The notes below the pieces were generated by a model that saw nothing but the letters and a program-made list of their open reading frames with translations, had not been told where the DNA came from and did no database searches. A program made the translations under genes and the position numbers. Positions 1-10,026 of a DNA stretch of 24,896 nt are shown in pieces (positions within the stretch are counted from its first letter, which is position 1; the number at the start of each line of letters is the position of its first letter). This DNA is from Hyphochytrium catenoides (taxonomy: Eukaryota; Sar; Hyphochytriomycetes; Hyphochytriales; Hyphochytriaceae). Location: assembly GCA_900088475.1 (NCBI GenBank), contig FLMG01003917.1:35392-60287 (forward strand). Direction: 5' to 3'.

Positions 1-2448
1 TCGACAAAGCATCAACCGCCAGGGGATCAAATTGCTATTCGAAGCGTTAATATCCCCTTTTCCGCCGTGGCTTGTCATATAAGAGAAACCTTCTGCTGCT
101 TGAAGACAAAGATACCGCTACTCTTGGTAGAAAATGTCTCTAGGTGTACTCCACTCCCCTTTTGGTTGTGCGCCCCCTTACCTCCTGGTTCTCCAATCGG
201 ACAGTGAAGAAGCAGTCGAAAGAGGTTCTGTCTTCTAAATGCTTCATAACTTGCAGAGCGAGCTCCGTCTTTCCTATTCCTGCCGATCCTGTGATGATAA
301 CCTACAAGTGAGGAACGTAGTACCGGCCAGCGCTTATTAGGTTCCAGAGTGCGATGGAGAGTGAAACAGACCCTAATGGACCCAGCGGTCCAGGACAACG
401 CTTCAATGTGACATACCACATGCTTTTGCATGAGGAGCTGAAGTGTCTCTCTGACACAGGCTGATCGACCGACGAAAAAGGGTTGAGGTGTAAGTCCGTT
501 TACTCTTTTGGGCTTCCTACAGGTAAGGGCAGAGTCAACCTATCTTCAACATTCAAACAACATTCAGAAGCCTATCTTTGCTTAGAATTGCTGTCAGTGT
601 TTTTCTCTTCTTGCTCTTTCCTCCCGGTGGGTCTGCAGCATCCACCTCCTACCATTATCAAAAGGGTAGGTCATTATTCTCTGAAGAGTACTCACACTGT
701 AACGTCAAGTAAGCATCCAGGACTTGTCTTGCTAATAAAGATGACTGCGCAGCAGTAGAGGCGGCGGATAGAGCTGGGTCAGCCTATTTCGTATAGTAGG
801 GTGAGTAGGGAACGAGGGACTTACCTTCCTGATGTCCGCGGTCAAGGGGAAATAGTTTGAATTTGTCTCTCTCTTGCCTGTTCGTCCACGACTCACTTAG
901 AGATAGTGTTACCTGCATATAGTCCACGGTTAGTTGGCCAGCGAACCGACATAGAGTATATGCAGCTAGCGTCGTTGATGTTCTCCAAGTCGCCAGAGTG
1001 TATCACCAGCACTTCACAAGACTCCCCTTGCTTACTACTCTAGGTTGCCAAATGATCAAGATAGTTCTAAATGATATATATATGCCCCTCAGCCAAAGGA
1101 GGTAGGAGTACATGACACACCAGCGCAGCGTCAAAGGCATCCCTGACAGTGCCACCTTTCTGCAAGAGAGAGAAGATGGCAAGATGTTGTGGTCGTGAGG
1201 AATCTACAACCCCCAATCCAGGCAGATGGCACTTTTCATTGCGGACAAAAGGAATGAAAGTCTATGTAGGCCAATTCTGTCAACGAAGAAAGAGCCAAAG
1301 GAAATAGCCAAACTAAGACACAGGTAGAAATTGCTAGCAAGTGACTGATGAAAGCCATTGTTTCAGGGGAGACGAAACTTACAATGAGGAAGTCGTAGAA
1401 AGACGTGGCAAATTGAATTGAAGCGCGGTCGAGGACCGCCTCATCTCTTGATACGGTTATGACGTGGTCTACGCCAGCTGCAAGGAAGAGCGGGACAAGG
1501 CTCTCGCCATGGCTTCAAACATGAAAAGAGGAACAGGGGACAAGTCAGTGAGTGACTCAAACACAGCAGCCTAGTCAATGTGTGAGCTAGAGGGAGGCAG
1601 TGGAAGCAGCACAGTAAGGGATCTGATGAACTACGGCAAAGTTTAGACAACATGTGTGCGGTGCAGGTGGTCTGCCCGTAGAAAATTTGTATAAGTAATC
1701 CAGAAAGCTTCATGTTAGAAACGTAACGACCTCCAGACACTAACCATGCGCTAATGAACGCCAGCCGTGTCCTCGTGCACTGATGGTTCCTTCTTACTGC
1801 AACTGCTTGCTGGAGTTCTTCCGTTGAGACGAAATATGCAGCCCCATCTCTTTTCTCTAGTGCAAAGAAGAATCTGACAGCAGGAGCAAGATGCTAAGGT
1901 AAGGATCCACAACCCCTGAGGAAGCGGATGGAGGGACAATGAGCTAGATGAAGAGTGAGAAGGTACCAACAAGTAACAGAGGGAGGTGAAGCAAAAGCGC
2001 TCAGAAGAGATAAAAGAGCTAGTCAAAATATCGCGTTTTTCCTCTACTGTGCAGTCATTAGTACGTCTCCAACTAACCTCTCGCCTGGAGCCAAAATATC
2101 GTTCTTGATGAGCTCTCCAATGACCCCGTGTCCCGATAAATGAAGAACTGGGCAGTCTATCATAGTAGAAGAAGATCAGCCTCTAGTATGTAGTACACTC
2201 AGGTAAGGCCCTTAGAAAATGTTGGGAGACCGGCGGAAGGTTAAGGAGGAGAGAGAAGCCAGAACAACCCCGGCGGCAGATTTTACGCGAACAGAAGCTG
2301 TTTTGTCACCTTGGTCGAAGAGGTAATGCGAGATCAAGTTCACATCCGTCACGCATGCGGAACGCCATTGCAGTTCGCGGTTCGCGCTCTTTAGGGTCTG
2401 AAAAATCTGAGAGCGTTCCAGCGATAAATCCAATCCATCCATAGGGAG
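1..2448 (-). CDS. CHAT-domain protease fused to P-loop STAND NTPase (partial, multi-exon)
   Basis: Minus-strand exons, 5' to 3', fit in phase at 2448-2310, 2156-2078, 1873-1745, 1512-1383, 1159-1121, 1030-913, 872-825, 773-698, 516-417 and 301-182; a further exon may cover 34-1. The first five encode a CHAT (caspase-like) domain. The LDL..E opening is followed by the catalytic histidine motif LHLSGHG (about 2145-2120), a YFVSTEEL segment, the catalytic cysteine in ISACHGES, then AGVDHVI and FYDFLIKGGTVRDAF. The cysteine codon is split by the intron 1744-1513. Downstream, FFVGRS is followed by the Walker A motif ITGSAGIGKTEL, as in NB-ARC or AAA-type STAND ATPases. CHAT-STAND proteins are usually sensor-protease switches, so a cell-death or defence role is inferred and not shown. 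Start codon and C-terminal part are not in the resolved model. Domain identity is strong; the exons between 1030 and 698 are the least certain. Confidence 0.82.
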
Positions 2449-3524
2449 CTACTAGAGCAGGTACAAATGGAAGATTAATATCGGAAGAGCCGTAACTCAT
2501 TCATCGACAGCCACGAAGGGCAAAGGACACATGCACTTCACATCGAAGGGCAGCGAGGAAGGTAGTAGTGGTAGGAGTAGTGATAGTAAGCTCACTGGCA
2601 TTAGAACGGGATAAGAAGATCTTAGACGAGGGCGTACCCATTGTGTTCTGTTTGCCTGTCTGGCAAAGAAGCCTACAGGGAGCGCCGAAAGATATGCAAA
2701 TACTGGGGATGAAGACAGAACAGCTTTATGTGCGGACGGACTAGTCGGTGAAAATGACTGACTGCCAGTCTCGCCATCCTTTTGGGATTGCTGCATCATC
2801 TCGGCGCCCGTAACCGTCTTTTGCTTCAGTGACTCTGACATCAACATCGCGCTCGGAGGGCGACCTTGTTCTGAGACTGAGGGGAAATCTGATAATGATA
2901 GACACCAGGCTGGGAGACCACGGGTCTCCGATTCATGGTGCAGTACAGCTATGCCTGTCGGTACTTATAAAGTCTTGAGAATGTCAGAAGCGAGGTCTGG
3001 ACGACAGAGAAAAGAGTTGCAACGCATCAGTTGACTGCACCGCTATGCAGCCCAACAAGAGCAGAGAAGATGTTCGAACTTGATGAGCCCCTCGGGTGAC
3101 AAAAGTATCTGCTTCATGTTGTGTTATAGGAGGATAGCACAGAGAGCATAAGATAGACAGATGAGCATTGAAGCAGGGCACATTGCCTGAGAGGAGCTTG
3201 ACTGGTGGGTCAGTTAGGTGCGAGAAGACTAAGGAACTATAGACGGACAACCTCCCTTCGAACGGAGGCCATAAGGAACTTGATGGATAGTGGAACAAAC
3301 AGGTGGTAGGAAACCCAGCGATCACTGTGTGTTGAAGGCTGACAGCAGGGTAAGCATCGAGTCAAGAAGGAGAAGAAGAGGAAAGAGCAGGGAGAGAGAG
3401 CGAGAGCGTCAGAGAGAGAAATATCAAGCAAGTTTGGACGCTTTTGGGGGCGAGGTGGCCATCTTTGGTGAGGAGTAAAGGTCTTACCCAACGGGGGGGA
3501 CAGTCCGAAGCCTAAGGCAATATA
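2449..3524. other. Unresolved stretch upstream of the CHAT gene; possible 5' exons
   Basis: The CHAT gene should begin here on the minus strand. The best candidate 5' coding stretch is an open frame from about 2870 to 2700, whose first ATG is at 2847. It opens MLMSESLKQKTVTGAE and becomes Ser/Pro-rich, with a possible donor after SSSP. A second minus-strand open segment at about 3330-3237 ends in MASVRREVVRL. I could not join either in phase to the exon starting at 2448. No RNA gene or mobile element was recognised. Confidence 0.3.
3358..3421. repeat. Purine-rich GA/GAA low-complexity tract
   Basis: The plus strand is almost pure A and G, with runs of aag/gaag followed by gagagag units. It is simple-sequence DNA. 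Short open frames across it on both strands (RRRR/ERERER and its complement) follow from composition alone. Confidence 0.7.
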
Positions 3525-3834
3525 TTAGTACGCAGAGATGACCATCACTCCGATCTCCACTCTGTCTCGCGGCCCGCCCCCCATGTCGAACGAAGTACTG
3601 TACAACTGTATGACAGTTAGCGCCATTCTGCCCTCACTCAACGGCTGTTGTTGGTCCCATACTGACATTTGCTCGACTTCTTCTGCTGCTGCTGGTCTGT
3701 TTGTTGTCAGTTGTGGCTGCTGGTCACGGGTGCGTCTATCATCACTGCTGTTGTTGGATATTATCTTGAAATGACTAACAGGTTGCTTGGTTGGGGAGGA
3801 GAGTGTATGTTGATAATGAGAGGAGGGATGAAGA
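3525..3834 (-). CDS. 3' coding exon of an unrecognised gene
   Basis: The minus strand is open for about 100 codons down to a TAA at 3527-3525. The first half is Asn/Gln/Ala-rich low complexity (DNNSS, QQPQ, PAAAEE). The last 45 residues are more ordered, including QPLSEGRMALTVIQLYSTSF, then an MGGGPRDRVEIGVM stretch and a terminal ISAY. The ordered end and the clean stop suggest a true C-terminus. Its upstream exons would lie between 3840 and 4950, where minus-strand candidates exist but could not be joined in phase. I do not recognise the family. An alternative is a fortuitous open frame in CTG-rich DNA. Confidence 0.4.
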
Positions 3835-4950
3835 GGAACTTATAAGACGAGTAGCAGCAGGAAGAAGGAGAATGAAGGTTTTGAACACCAGTTGGGATTA
3901 GGACGAGATATGTCACACCTCATTGAAAGGCAACCCATCAAGAAAACTCCTCCTGTGGCAGTGCCACCACGGAACACTTGCAGAACGCAATGTTTTCGTG
4001 GCAAAATGGATGAAGATAACGGTGTTGTTGAGGATGATGATAGTGGTGGGACAACATGAAAGCCAGAAGAACATATTGAGGTCTGGAACCATCTTTATCA
4101 GTAAGAGAAGAAAATGCTTCTTCTGTTGCTGGTGCTGTTGGCTTATAAGTTATTGTTGGTAAGGCAGAAGATCTTGCACGTGGCTAAGTATGATTGTTGT
4201 GCTGATGGCGATGTGGTCTAGATAGTAATAGGGTTAGCTAGGCCCTTGGAAGATGGCAGGCGGTGTAAATAGATTCCCATCTTCCTCCTGGCCCTGCCAC
4301 TCCTATTTAATAAAGAGAGGAGGGATAGAGCAGGTAAGGCACTGAAAGCGATGATGGGTAATCAGCTGTGACACGGGCACTTACGTACTATGGAACACCT
4401 ACGTACTATGGAACAGTGGATGATTGAGACTAACTAATAGTACTTAGCTAGCAGCAGAACCTCTATTCCTGTGGAGCTGGCTTCTTCTGATCAGACATCA
4501 TTGTCATCTGCCTACCGTGCTGCTTTGTTACTAACTTTTCATAGTCGCTTGATCCTGACGATCCTTGATGATGGGTTCGTGGTGCTAGCTAATGGTGAGT
4601 CTCTACGCTTTTTGTTATTAGCAGGAGCAAACTACTTTCCTTCTTCTGACGGTTAATAATGCTGTTAGCTTCCGTCACTACTTCTTTCTTGTTGTTTAGA
4701 TCTTGCATCACTATCTAGCCAAGCAAGTACTCATTGGTATGACGGGGGAGAGTGATGCTAAGGATAATTGGAAGCCTCGTCGTTTATCTGCTGCTATCAT
4801 TGTTGTTGACTCATACTATCTTGGACGGGAACGAGAGGAAAGATGCCACCAGAAGAAGAGGAGTGCACGCAACGCCCTCGCTCTTCTGCTTCTTCGTCTT
4901 CTTCATCATTAGGTCAAGAAAGAACTACTGCTAAAGTTTAATACCGCGCC
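3835..4950. other. Low-complexity region with candidate minus-strand exons, unresolved
   Basis: The sequence is rich in ctg/ttg triplets. On the minus strand two open segments look partly coding. One at about 4905-4795 is acidic (NDEEDEEAEE) and ends SMSQQQ. One at about 4153-3935 contains ATEEAFSSLTDKDGSRPQY. Either could be an upstream exon of the gene ending at 3525. On the plus strand a 49-codon frame (3910-4059) overlaps the second segment. None is supported by a recognisable family. Confidence 0.3.
4383..4415. repeat. 18-bp tandem duplication
   Basis: The unit acgtactatggaacacct at 4383-4400 is followed directly by 15 identical bases (4401-4415). It lies in DNA with no assigned gene and has no evident function. 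Confidence 0.85.
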
Positions 4951-5589
4951 TCAAGCAATCTCGATCTTCTTCTTCTGCTGCTGCTGCTGCTGCTGCTGTG
5001 GTCTAGGGCTTGAGCTCTGTTGTTGGGCTCGATAATCATAAAGCGCCAGTGTAATGATGAGGCAGGAAAGGGGCGAAGTGATGATGGAAGTGACAGAGAC
5101 GAACAGAAAGGGAAGGAGGACAGCAATGTACATCTGTGTGCGTAGTCGCTGTATCCAGGAAGTTTCCTTCTCCAACCTATAATTGTCGCTCTCAGACTCT
5201 TACCTTTTACGTAACAAATAGAGGACGTGTTTTCTGATTACCTTGTTTCTTCTACAACCGACAAAGGCTGCAAGCTCGTCCTTAGATAGTCGTGCCTGCT
5301 GCTGTGTAATGTCTGATCCATACGGGAACGGAAGTGGCGAAAAGGCACGGCTTCGCTTTCGCTTGCAGGTCGCCGCTGGGCATCTGCTGTTGGCCGAGAG
5401 CAGGGTCGTGATGGTCATGAACGCTCTATCGTGTGAACGATGGCTTGAGAAGGAATAGCTTGTCTCAGTTATAAAGGCCTTTACCGGAGGAGGTAGAGGT
5501 GTAGGCGAAACCTTTCTGAACCCCAGTGTCACATTTTCAGTTCGGGCAGTGGTCCCACCAAGAGAGGATGACTGCCAGCAAGAGGCCAT
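4951..5589 (-). CDS. Small two-helix membrane protein with poly-Gln tail
   Basis: Exon 1 runs from the ATG at 5589 to 5209. It is joined through a 27-nt GTAAGA...TATAG intron (5208-5182) to exon 2 (5181 to the stop at 4951), giving about 203 residues. The intron carries an in-frame stop, so splicing is needed; the joined frame is open and reads ..LLRKRLEKETSWIQRL... Residues from about 150 to 180 form two adjacent hydrophobic segments (YIAVLLPFLFVSV and SCLIITLAL). These are followed by an eight-residue Gln run encoded by the CTG repeat and a KKKIEIA end. The N-terminal half is Ser/Pro/Arg-rich without a recognised domain. The start lies 79 bp from the Exo70 start on the other strand. Family unknown; the tiny intron is the weak point. 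Confidence 0.5.
4975..4998. repeat. CTG triplet repeat, eight units
   Basis: Eight perfect ctg units, preceded by cttcttctt. On the minus strand they read as cag and encode the Gln run of the membrane protein. Such tracts vary in length by replication slippage. Confidence 0.9.
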
Positions 5590-5668
5590 GCTAGCAGCCT
5601 GCTGTGTGCCTTACCTTCTCGTCAAGACAGGAATCAAACCATTTGGTCTATAAATCTATTATACTAAG
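5590..5668. promoter_or_regulatory. Short head-to-head intergenic, likely bidirectional promoter
   Basis: Only 79 bp separate the presumed starts of the minus-strand membrane protein and plus-strand Exo70. Promoter elements or 5' UTRs must be here or extend into the neighbouring genes. A TATAAA-like tataaat lies at about 5650-5656. The role is inferred from spacing only. Confidence 0.35.
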
Positions 5669-8600
5669 ATGGGAAAGCAGCAGGGTTACGATATCTCAAA
5701 GCAAACCCATGGCCCTCCAAATCAGGACAATGGGGTCCCTCAGGAGATTAGCAGGGTTCCTGACGGCGCCCCCGGAGAGGAAGAGGAACTGCTGCACACC
5801 GGAGCTCTGTACCTAAAGCGCAGCCTGTCTTCGACACAGGTTCGAATCCTAAAGACTACGGAAGCGGTACCTAAAGTACTGTGTCTAACGCCAACACTTG
5901 CACAGGCTCTATCCAAGAAGATGCTTGGCATCCTCAACTCCTTTGAAGACAAGCTATCAATCGTAGAGACGAAGATGCTCCCTATCCACAACACTACACA
6001 GGAGCTCAATGTAGCAAAGAATAATATTGATCTGACTATCTCAGAGATTGGGAGGATACAAGCCAACTTCAGGGTGGCCAATGAAGTTGATAACGTTCTG
6101 CGGAGAGGCGTTGATGCAGACACTGCCGCCTTCGTGGAGGCTGTGGCAAAGATGAAGAGTGCACTGGCATTCTTGAAGAGCAATCCCAAGCTGAAAAGTG
6201 CGGAAAAATATACTCGCGCATTAGAGAAGTCTTTGGGACGGGTAAGCCTGCAGGGTATTAGCGAAGAGGGAAGGTTAAGAAGGTGACCTCGAGGTGTAAG
6301 TAAGCGGGAGGAAACCCAAGGAAATGTTATCAGGCGAAGACAGGGAGGGATTTACTATCACTGGAATTTTCGGTAAAGCGACAAGAACGAGCAGGGACTT
6401 CAAGAAAAGAATGACACAAAAGGACGCAGGATTGTGATGCTTGAGCTCATTGCTTGTAAAATTATAGGCAACCAAAGATTGTGAGGCAGAGCTTCTACGA
6501 CTCGTTTGCGCAGGAAGCAGCACTACCGCGGACTTCAGAGACATGCTTAATCTTCCGTAAGATTGGCTTCTGTCATGTCTGTTCCCTATTCCTTCATTCA
6601 CGCGTGACCTATGAGTAGGAAGCCAGCCACAGTTAAAGCCAGACTGTTATGCAAGTGCCTCTACACAGCGGAAGAGAAGAGCTTCATGCAGGTCTGACCT
6701 CCTACTACAATGCGCTGAGATCGTGTTCCTTTTTAGTTCCTAGGCACTTTCTATTTCCCAGCCGTAAACACGTTAACCCAAGTCTGCTGCTTTCTTCTTC
6801 ATCTCGCTTTTCTTGGCATGCATCCACTTCCCTTCCATTGGCTTCTTCATGTCGTTCTTTTCCTATGTCCGCTCTCTCCCAGCTCATTCTTGGGCCTTCG
6901 TTAAATGACTTCACTTTGAACGCATTTGTTTATCCCCAGCAATATCTGAAGTATCGAGCTTCGGCTGTAATGCATGCGCTGGACGTTATAATGGCCGACG
7001 CTCATGAGGCTGATAAAGGGTTCAGACATAGGACAAGCTCGCGCTTCCAAAACTTTGTGGAGGCCTTACAGGTTGGTAGAGCTAAGCATCATTGCCAGGA
7101 TTGCTGATCCCAGCCAACTGCATATCTGACGCCTTTCCAGCCCCTAAACAATAGCGATTAAGCCGCCAATGCAGGGGTGGGATGACAACGACATTTTTTC
7201 TAACACAAACTGTCCAACTCCACCTTAGATAGAGTTCAACGTCGCCATGAAGATCCTTGCAGATCTACCTGAAGCCAAAGCTTTATTTCTGGCATCAGTT
7301 CATCCGGCCATAGAGAGCTTTTCAGGGAGAATACAGGAGGTTCTCTCTAGGGCAGAACTCACGCATGCTGATTTGGGCCAAGCTTGTAAGTCTTCTACGC
7401 CCTTTCGGAAGAGGGTCCAATCTCTGGAGAATCCAAGGATTGCGTAGAACAGTTCTTCTTTTGCTTGTATAACAAGGTATACTCCTATTGCAGCAGCCCA
7501 GGCGCCAAATAGCCCACAGCCTACTCAATCCGCAAGTGCAGCTACCTCGGTTGGGGTTAAGTCTATTTTCGAGGTTCTAGCCATTGCTGAAAGCCTCGAC
7601 AACGCGCTGAATGACTTCGAGGAGGTGCTAAACATTGAAGAGGTGAGGAAGGCAGAGTGACGCCAAGGTGGAATGGCGGTCAAGGGTTTGACTATTGGAT
7701 AGCTGTGCAGTGCCTACGCAACGCTCTTCGTGGTTATCTTGGTTGGCCTGAAAGAGTATGTCTCTCTTTATTTTCCAACCAGGATGAGAAGGAGAGTGCT
7801 CCTGACTTTATTAGTCCTGAAGTGCTATCGGTGAAGGATCGACTCCAGTACCTTCACACCCAGGTACCTCGTGTGTCGAAGTGTTGTGTGTGCTCTTGTA
7901 GGCAGTGGTTGATGAAGAGAAAAGATGGGTTCTAACAGCGAAGAGAGGGAGGGGGTTGACGAAGAGAGAAGAAGAGAGGAAAGGATGGCAAGGGCTCAAA
8001 TGCAAGTAAAGGTTGGCATGGCCATGTTAGGACCAGAATGGCCTCGACGCAATAAAGAAAGGTTTTTCCAGTAACAGACTACAAAGCCAGAAACTAAAGA
8101 GCCCTCCGTCCCAGGTCTTGGCATCAGGCAAGCGTCTCCTCCTGCGTTTTAAGGATATCATTCAAAGCGACGCGACAAGCTCAAAGGCCATAGCTAAGGA
8201 CGGTGGCATTGACCGCGTGGCGCTGAAGGTCGATGTTTACCATCGCTCCTATACTCTGTCCTGACTACATCGACTCCTTGGCCCGTAACTCCGCCGTGCG
8301 TCTCTTAAGCTTAGCAGAGTGCTGCATTTATTCTAGAACCTTGCCTCCCCTAGCTTGTCGTTGAACCATGCGTCTCTTGTTCCATTTGAAGGTGGTCAAG
8401 TTCTGTCGTGAGGTCGTGGAATATGAGCAAGTCATAGCTTCGCTTATAATGGAGGGAGCAGATGCAGAAAGCCAGCAAAGCGCTTTCAGACTATACATCG
8501 GTAAGAAAAGGGATCGGACGAGCTGTTGTCTAACCCCTCTCAGCTACGTATCATTGGTTCTGGATGTATGTTCCCGGCTTTTCAATTATATTTTCTCGCC

Positions 8601-9761
8601 GCCAGCCTCAGCCTCAGCCTGATGCGTCCTCTTCAGATTCCTTGTTCGTCCAACTCAAGAAGAGCATTGAGCTTAAAGCTCAGACCCAACGGAAGGCTTC
8701 CTCTCTCGTTCCTGCCATTTTCCTGATGAACAACTTCCAATACATCTACTCCAGCATCTGCTCAAGTAGAAATGGGGGCTCTACCGTCGAACCAAACGCT
8801 AGAGGAGACCGGGTTAGAAATTCTGTAGGAATAGGCGACGATGAGTCAGAGACTCTGAGCACTGCAAAAGATGCTGGTCAAGAGACGGCCTCATCGTCTG
8901 ATCAAAAGCTGTTAGACCTTGTCAGCACAGAAATACAAGAGGAACTAAAGTCACGACTGGAGAAGGAAAAGCAGGATTATATAGCACACAGGTCCTTTAA
9001 GTTCCTTTCTTCACAGCTGACGATGATTCTGCTGGTTGTCGGCGCCCTTGGCCGTTCCTTTTTGCCTCTTGAGATAAATCCTCTCACTTTCCACCATCGG
9101 CTTCGCTTACGTTCTTAATATTTGCCATCGATATTTGCGCATATTCAGTTGGGATAAGGCTGCTAGCTTCCTAGTGGATGTTACGGAGCCCCTCCAGTTC
9201 CAGAAAGGGACGAAGCTTCTGACCCTTGAGAGCGGGCGGCAAATTAAGGAAAGGTTCTCGGTAGGTCTAGAGTCGGTCTCTAAGGTCCCTTATACGTTTT
9301 TAACTTATACTTTCTCTCAAAACTCTTAAAAGGGCTTTATTCAAGCATTCGAGGAGTCTTACAATAGCCAGGTAATGTACATGCGGATGTTTTACGACGA
9401 TTATTCTGCTCCGTGCCATTGGCTTTCCGCCGTGGTCTCTCGACATATCCAGTCACCTAATGGTTCAACAGACGCATCTCGTTGTTCCAGCCCAGGACTT
9501 GAGAGACGAACTAACGCGAAGATCCCTGATCGCCCTAGTCCCTCCTTACCGCGAGTTCTATGAGAAGTAAGTTTCGCGTTCTCCTCAAGTTATCATTTGG
9601 ACTTTCTCTCCCGCTATTGTGCTACTCTGCTTCGGCTAATGTCTCCAACCTGAAGGTATTCAAAAATCCAGTTCTCGAAGAAGCACGCTGACCAGTATTT
9701 GAAATACAAGCCCGAAGATATTGAGGCTTTGCTGAAGCGGCACCTCGGAGGCGGCACCTGA
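5669..9761 (+). CDS. EXO70: Exocyst complex subunit Exo70
   Basis: Exo70 is the exocyst subunit that binds membrane phosphoinositides and tethers secretory vesicles to the plasma membrane. Fifteen exons join in phase: 5669-6241, 6468-6556, 6619-6691, 6940-7071, 7229-7385, 7494-7642, 7711-7755, 7783-7863, 8115-8228, 8392-8500, 8638-8991 (or starting 8544), 9149-9260, 9333-9371, 9472-9566 and 9656-9761. The product is about 740 residues, slightly above the family norm. Family hallmarks run in order: the N-terminal coiled-coil (LSIVETKMLPIHNTTQELN, then NNID), ATKDCEAELLRL, QYLKYRASAVMHALD, the helical-core segment IFLMNNFQYIY, QDYIAHSWDKAASFL, and the C-terminal segment LRDELTRRSLIALVPPYREF with KYKPEDIEALL before the stop. 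The first 60 residues are extra and acidic. Intron 7 is only 27 nt. A 40-residue Ser/Gly/Asp-rich insert follows IYSSICSS. Confidence 0.9.
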
Positions 9762-10026
9762 CGACAATGAACGGAGAGTGACCAAGTATACTCCACTAGC
9801 CTGTGACATGAAACCCCAAAGAAATTAATAGGTCCAGGCAAGGTACAAAGAAGGCGTTAACAAATGAAGTCAGCGGGTGTGGTCTTCGGAAGTGCTAGGT
9901 CTTTGTCAGGTATTGGAAAAATCAGCAGGGGCATTGTGTTTTGTGAGACAAGCATTATCCAGGCCTTTGAAAAGTTGAGAATATTCAAACAAGTGAGAAC
10001 GAGCACTCACAATTGACGCGGCGTGT
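9762..10026. other. Convergent intergenic between EXO70 and ATG4
   Basis: These 265 bp separate the two stop codons and must hold both 3' UTRs and polyadenylation signals. An aataaa-type signal is not obvious on either strand. No further gene was seen. Confidence 0.5.

Noticed and set aside
560-656. Minus-strand open segment starting EVDAADPPGGKSKKRK as an extra CHAT-gene exon
   Set aside because: No donor gives the phase needed by the next exon, whereas the exon at 773-698 joins directly in phase.
3910-4059. 49-codon plus-strand frame with acidic C-terminus (MSHLIERQPIKK...)
   Set aside because: Too short, no family, and the opposite strand is equally open; no basis for choosing it.
4383-4415. 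Possible CRISPR-like or satellite repeat
   Set aside because: Only two copies without spacers; a simple tandem duplication.
5740-6189. 149-codon minus-strand frame
   Set aside because: Antisense to the first EXO70 exon, which has clear family sequence on the plus strand.
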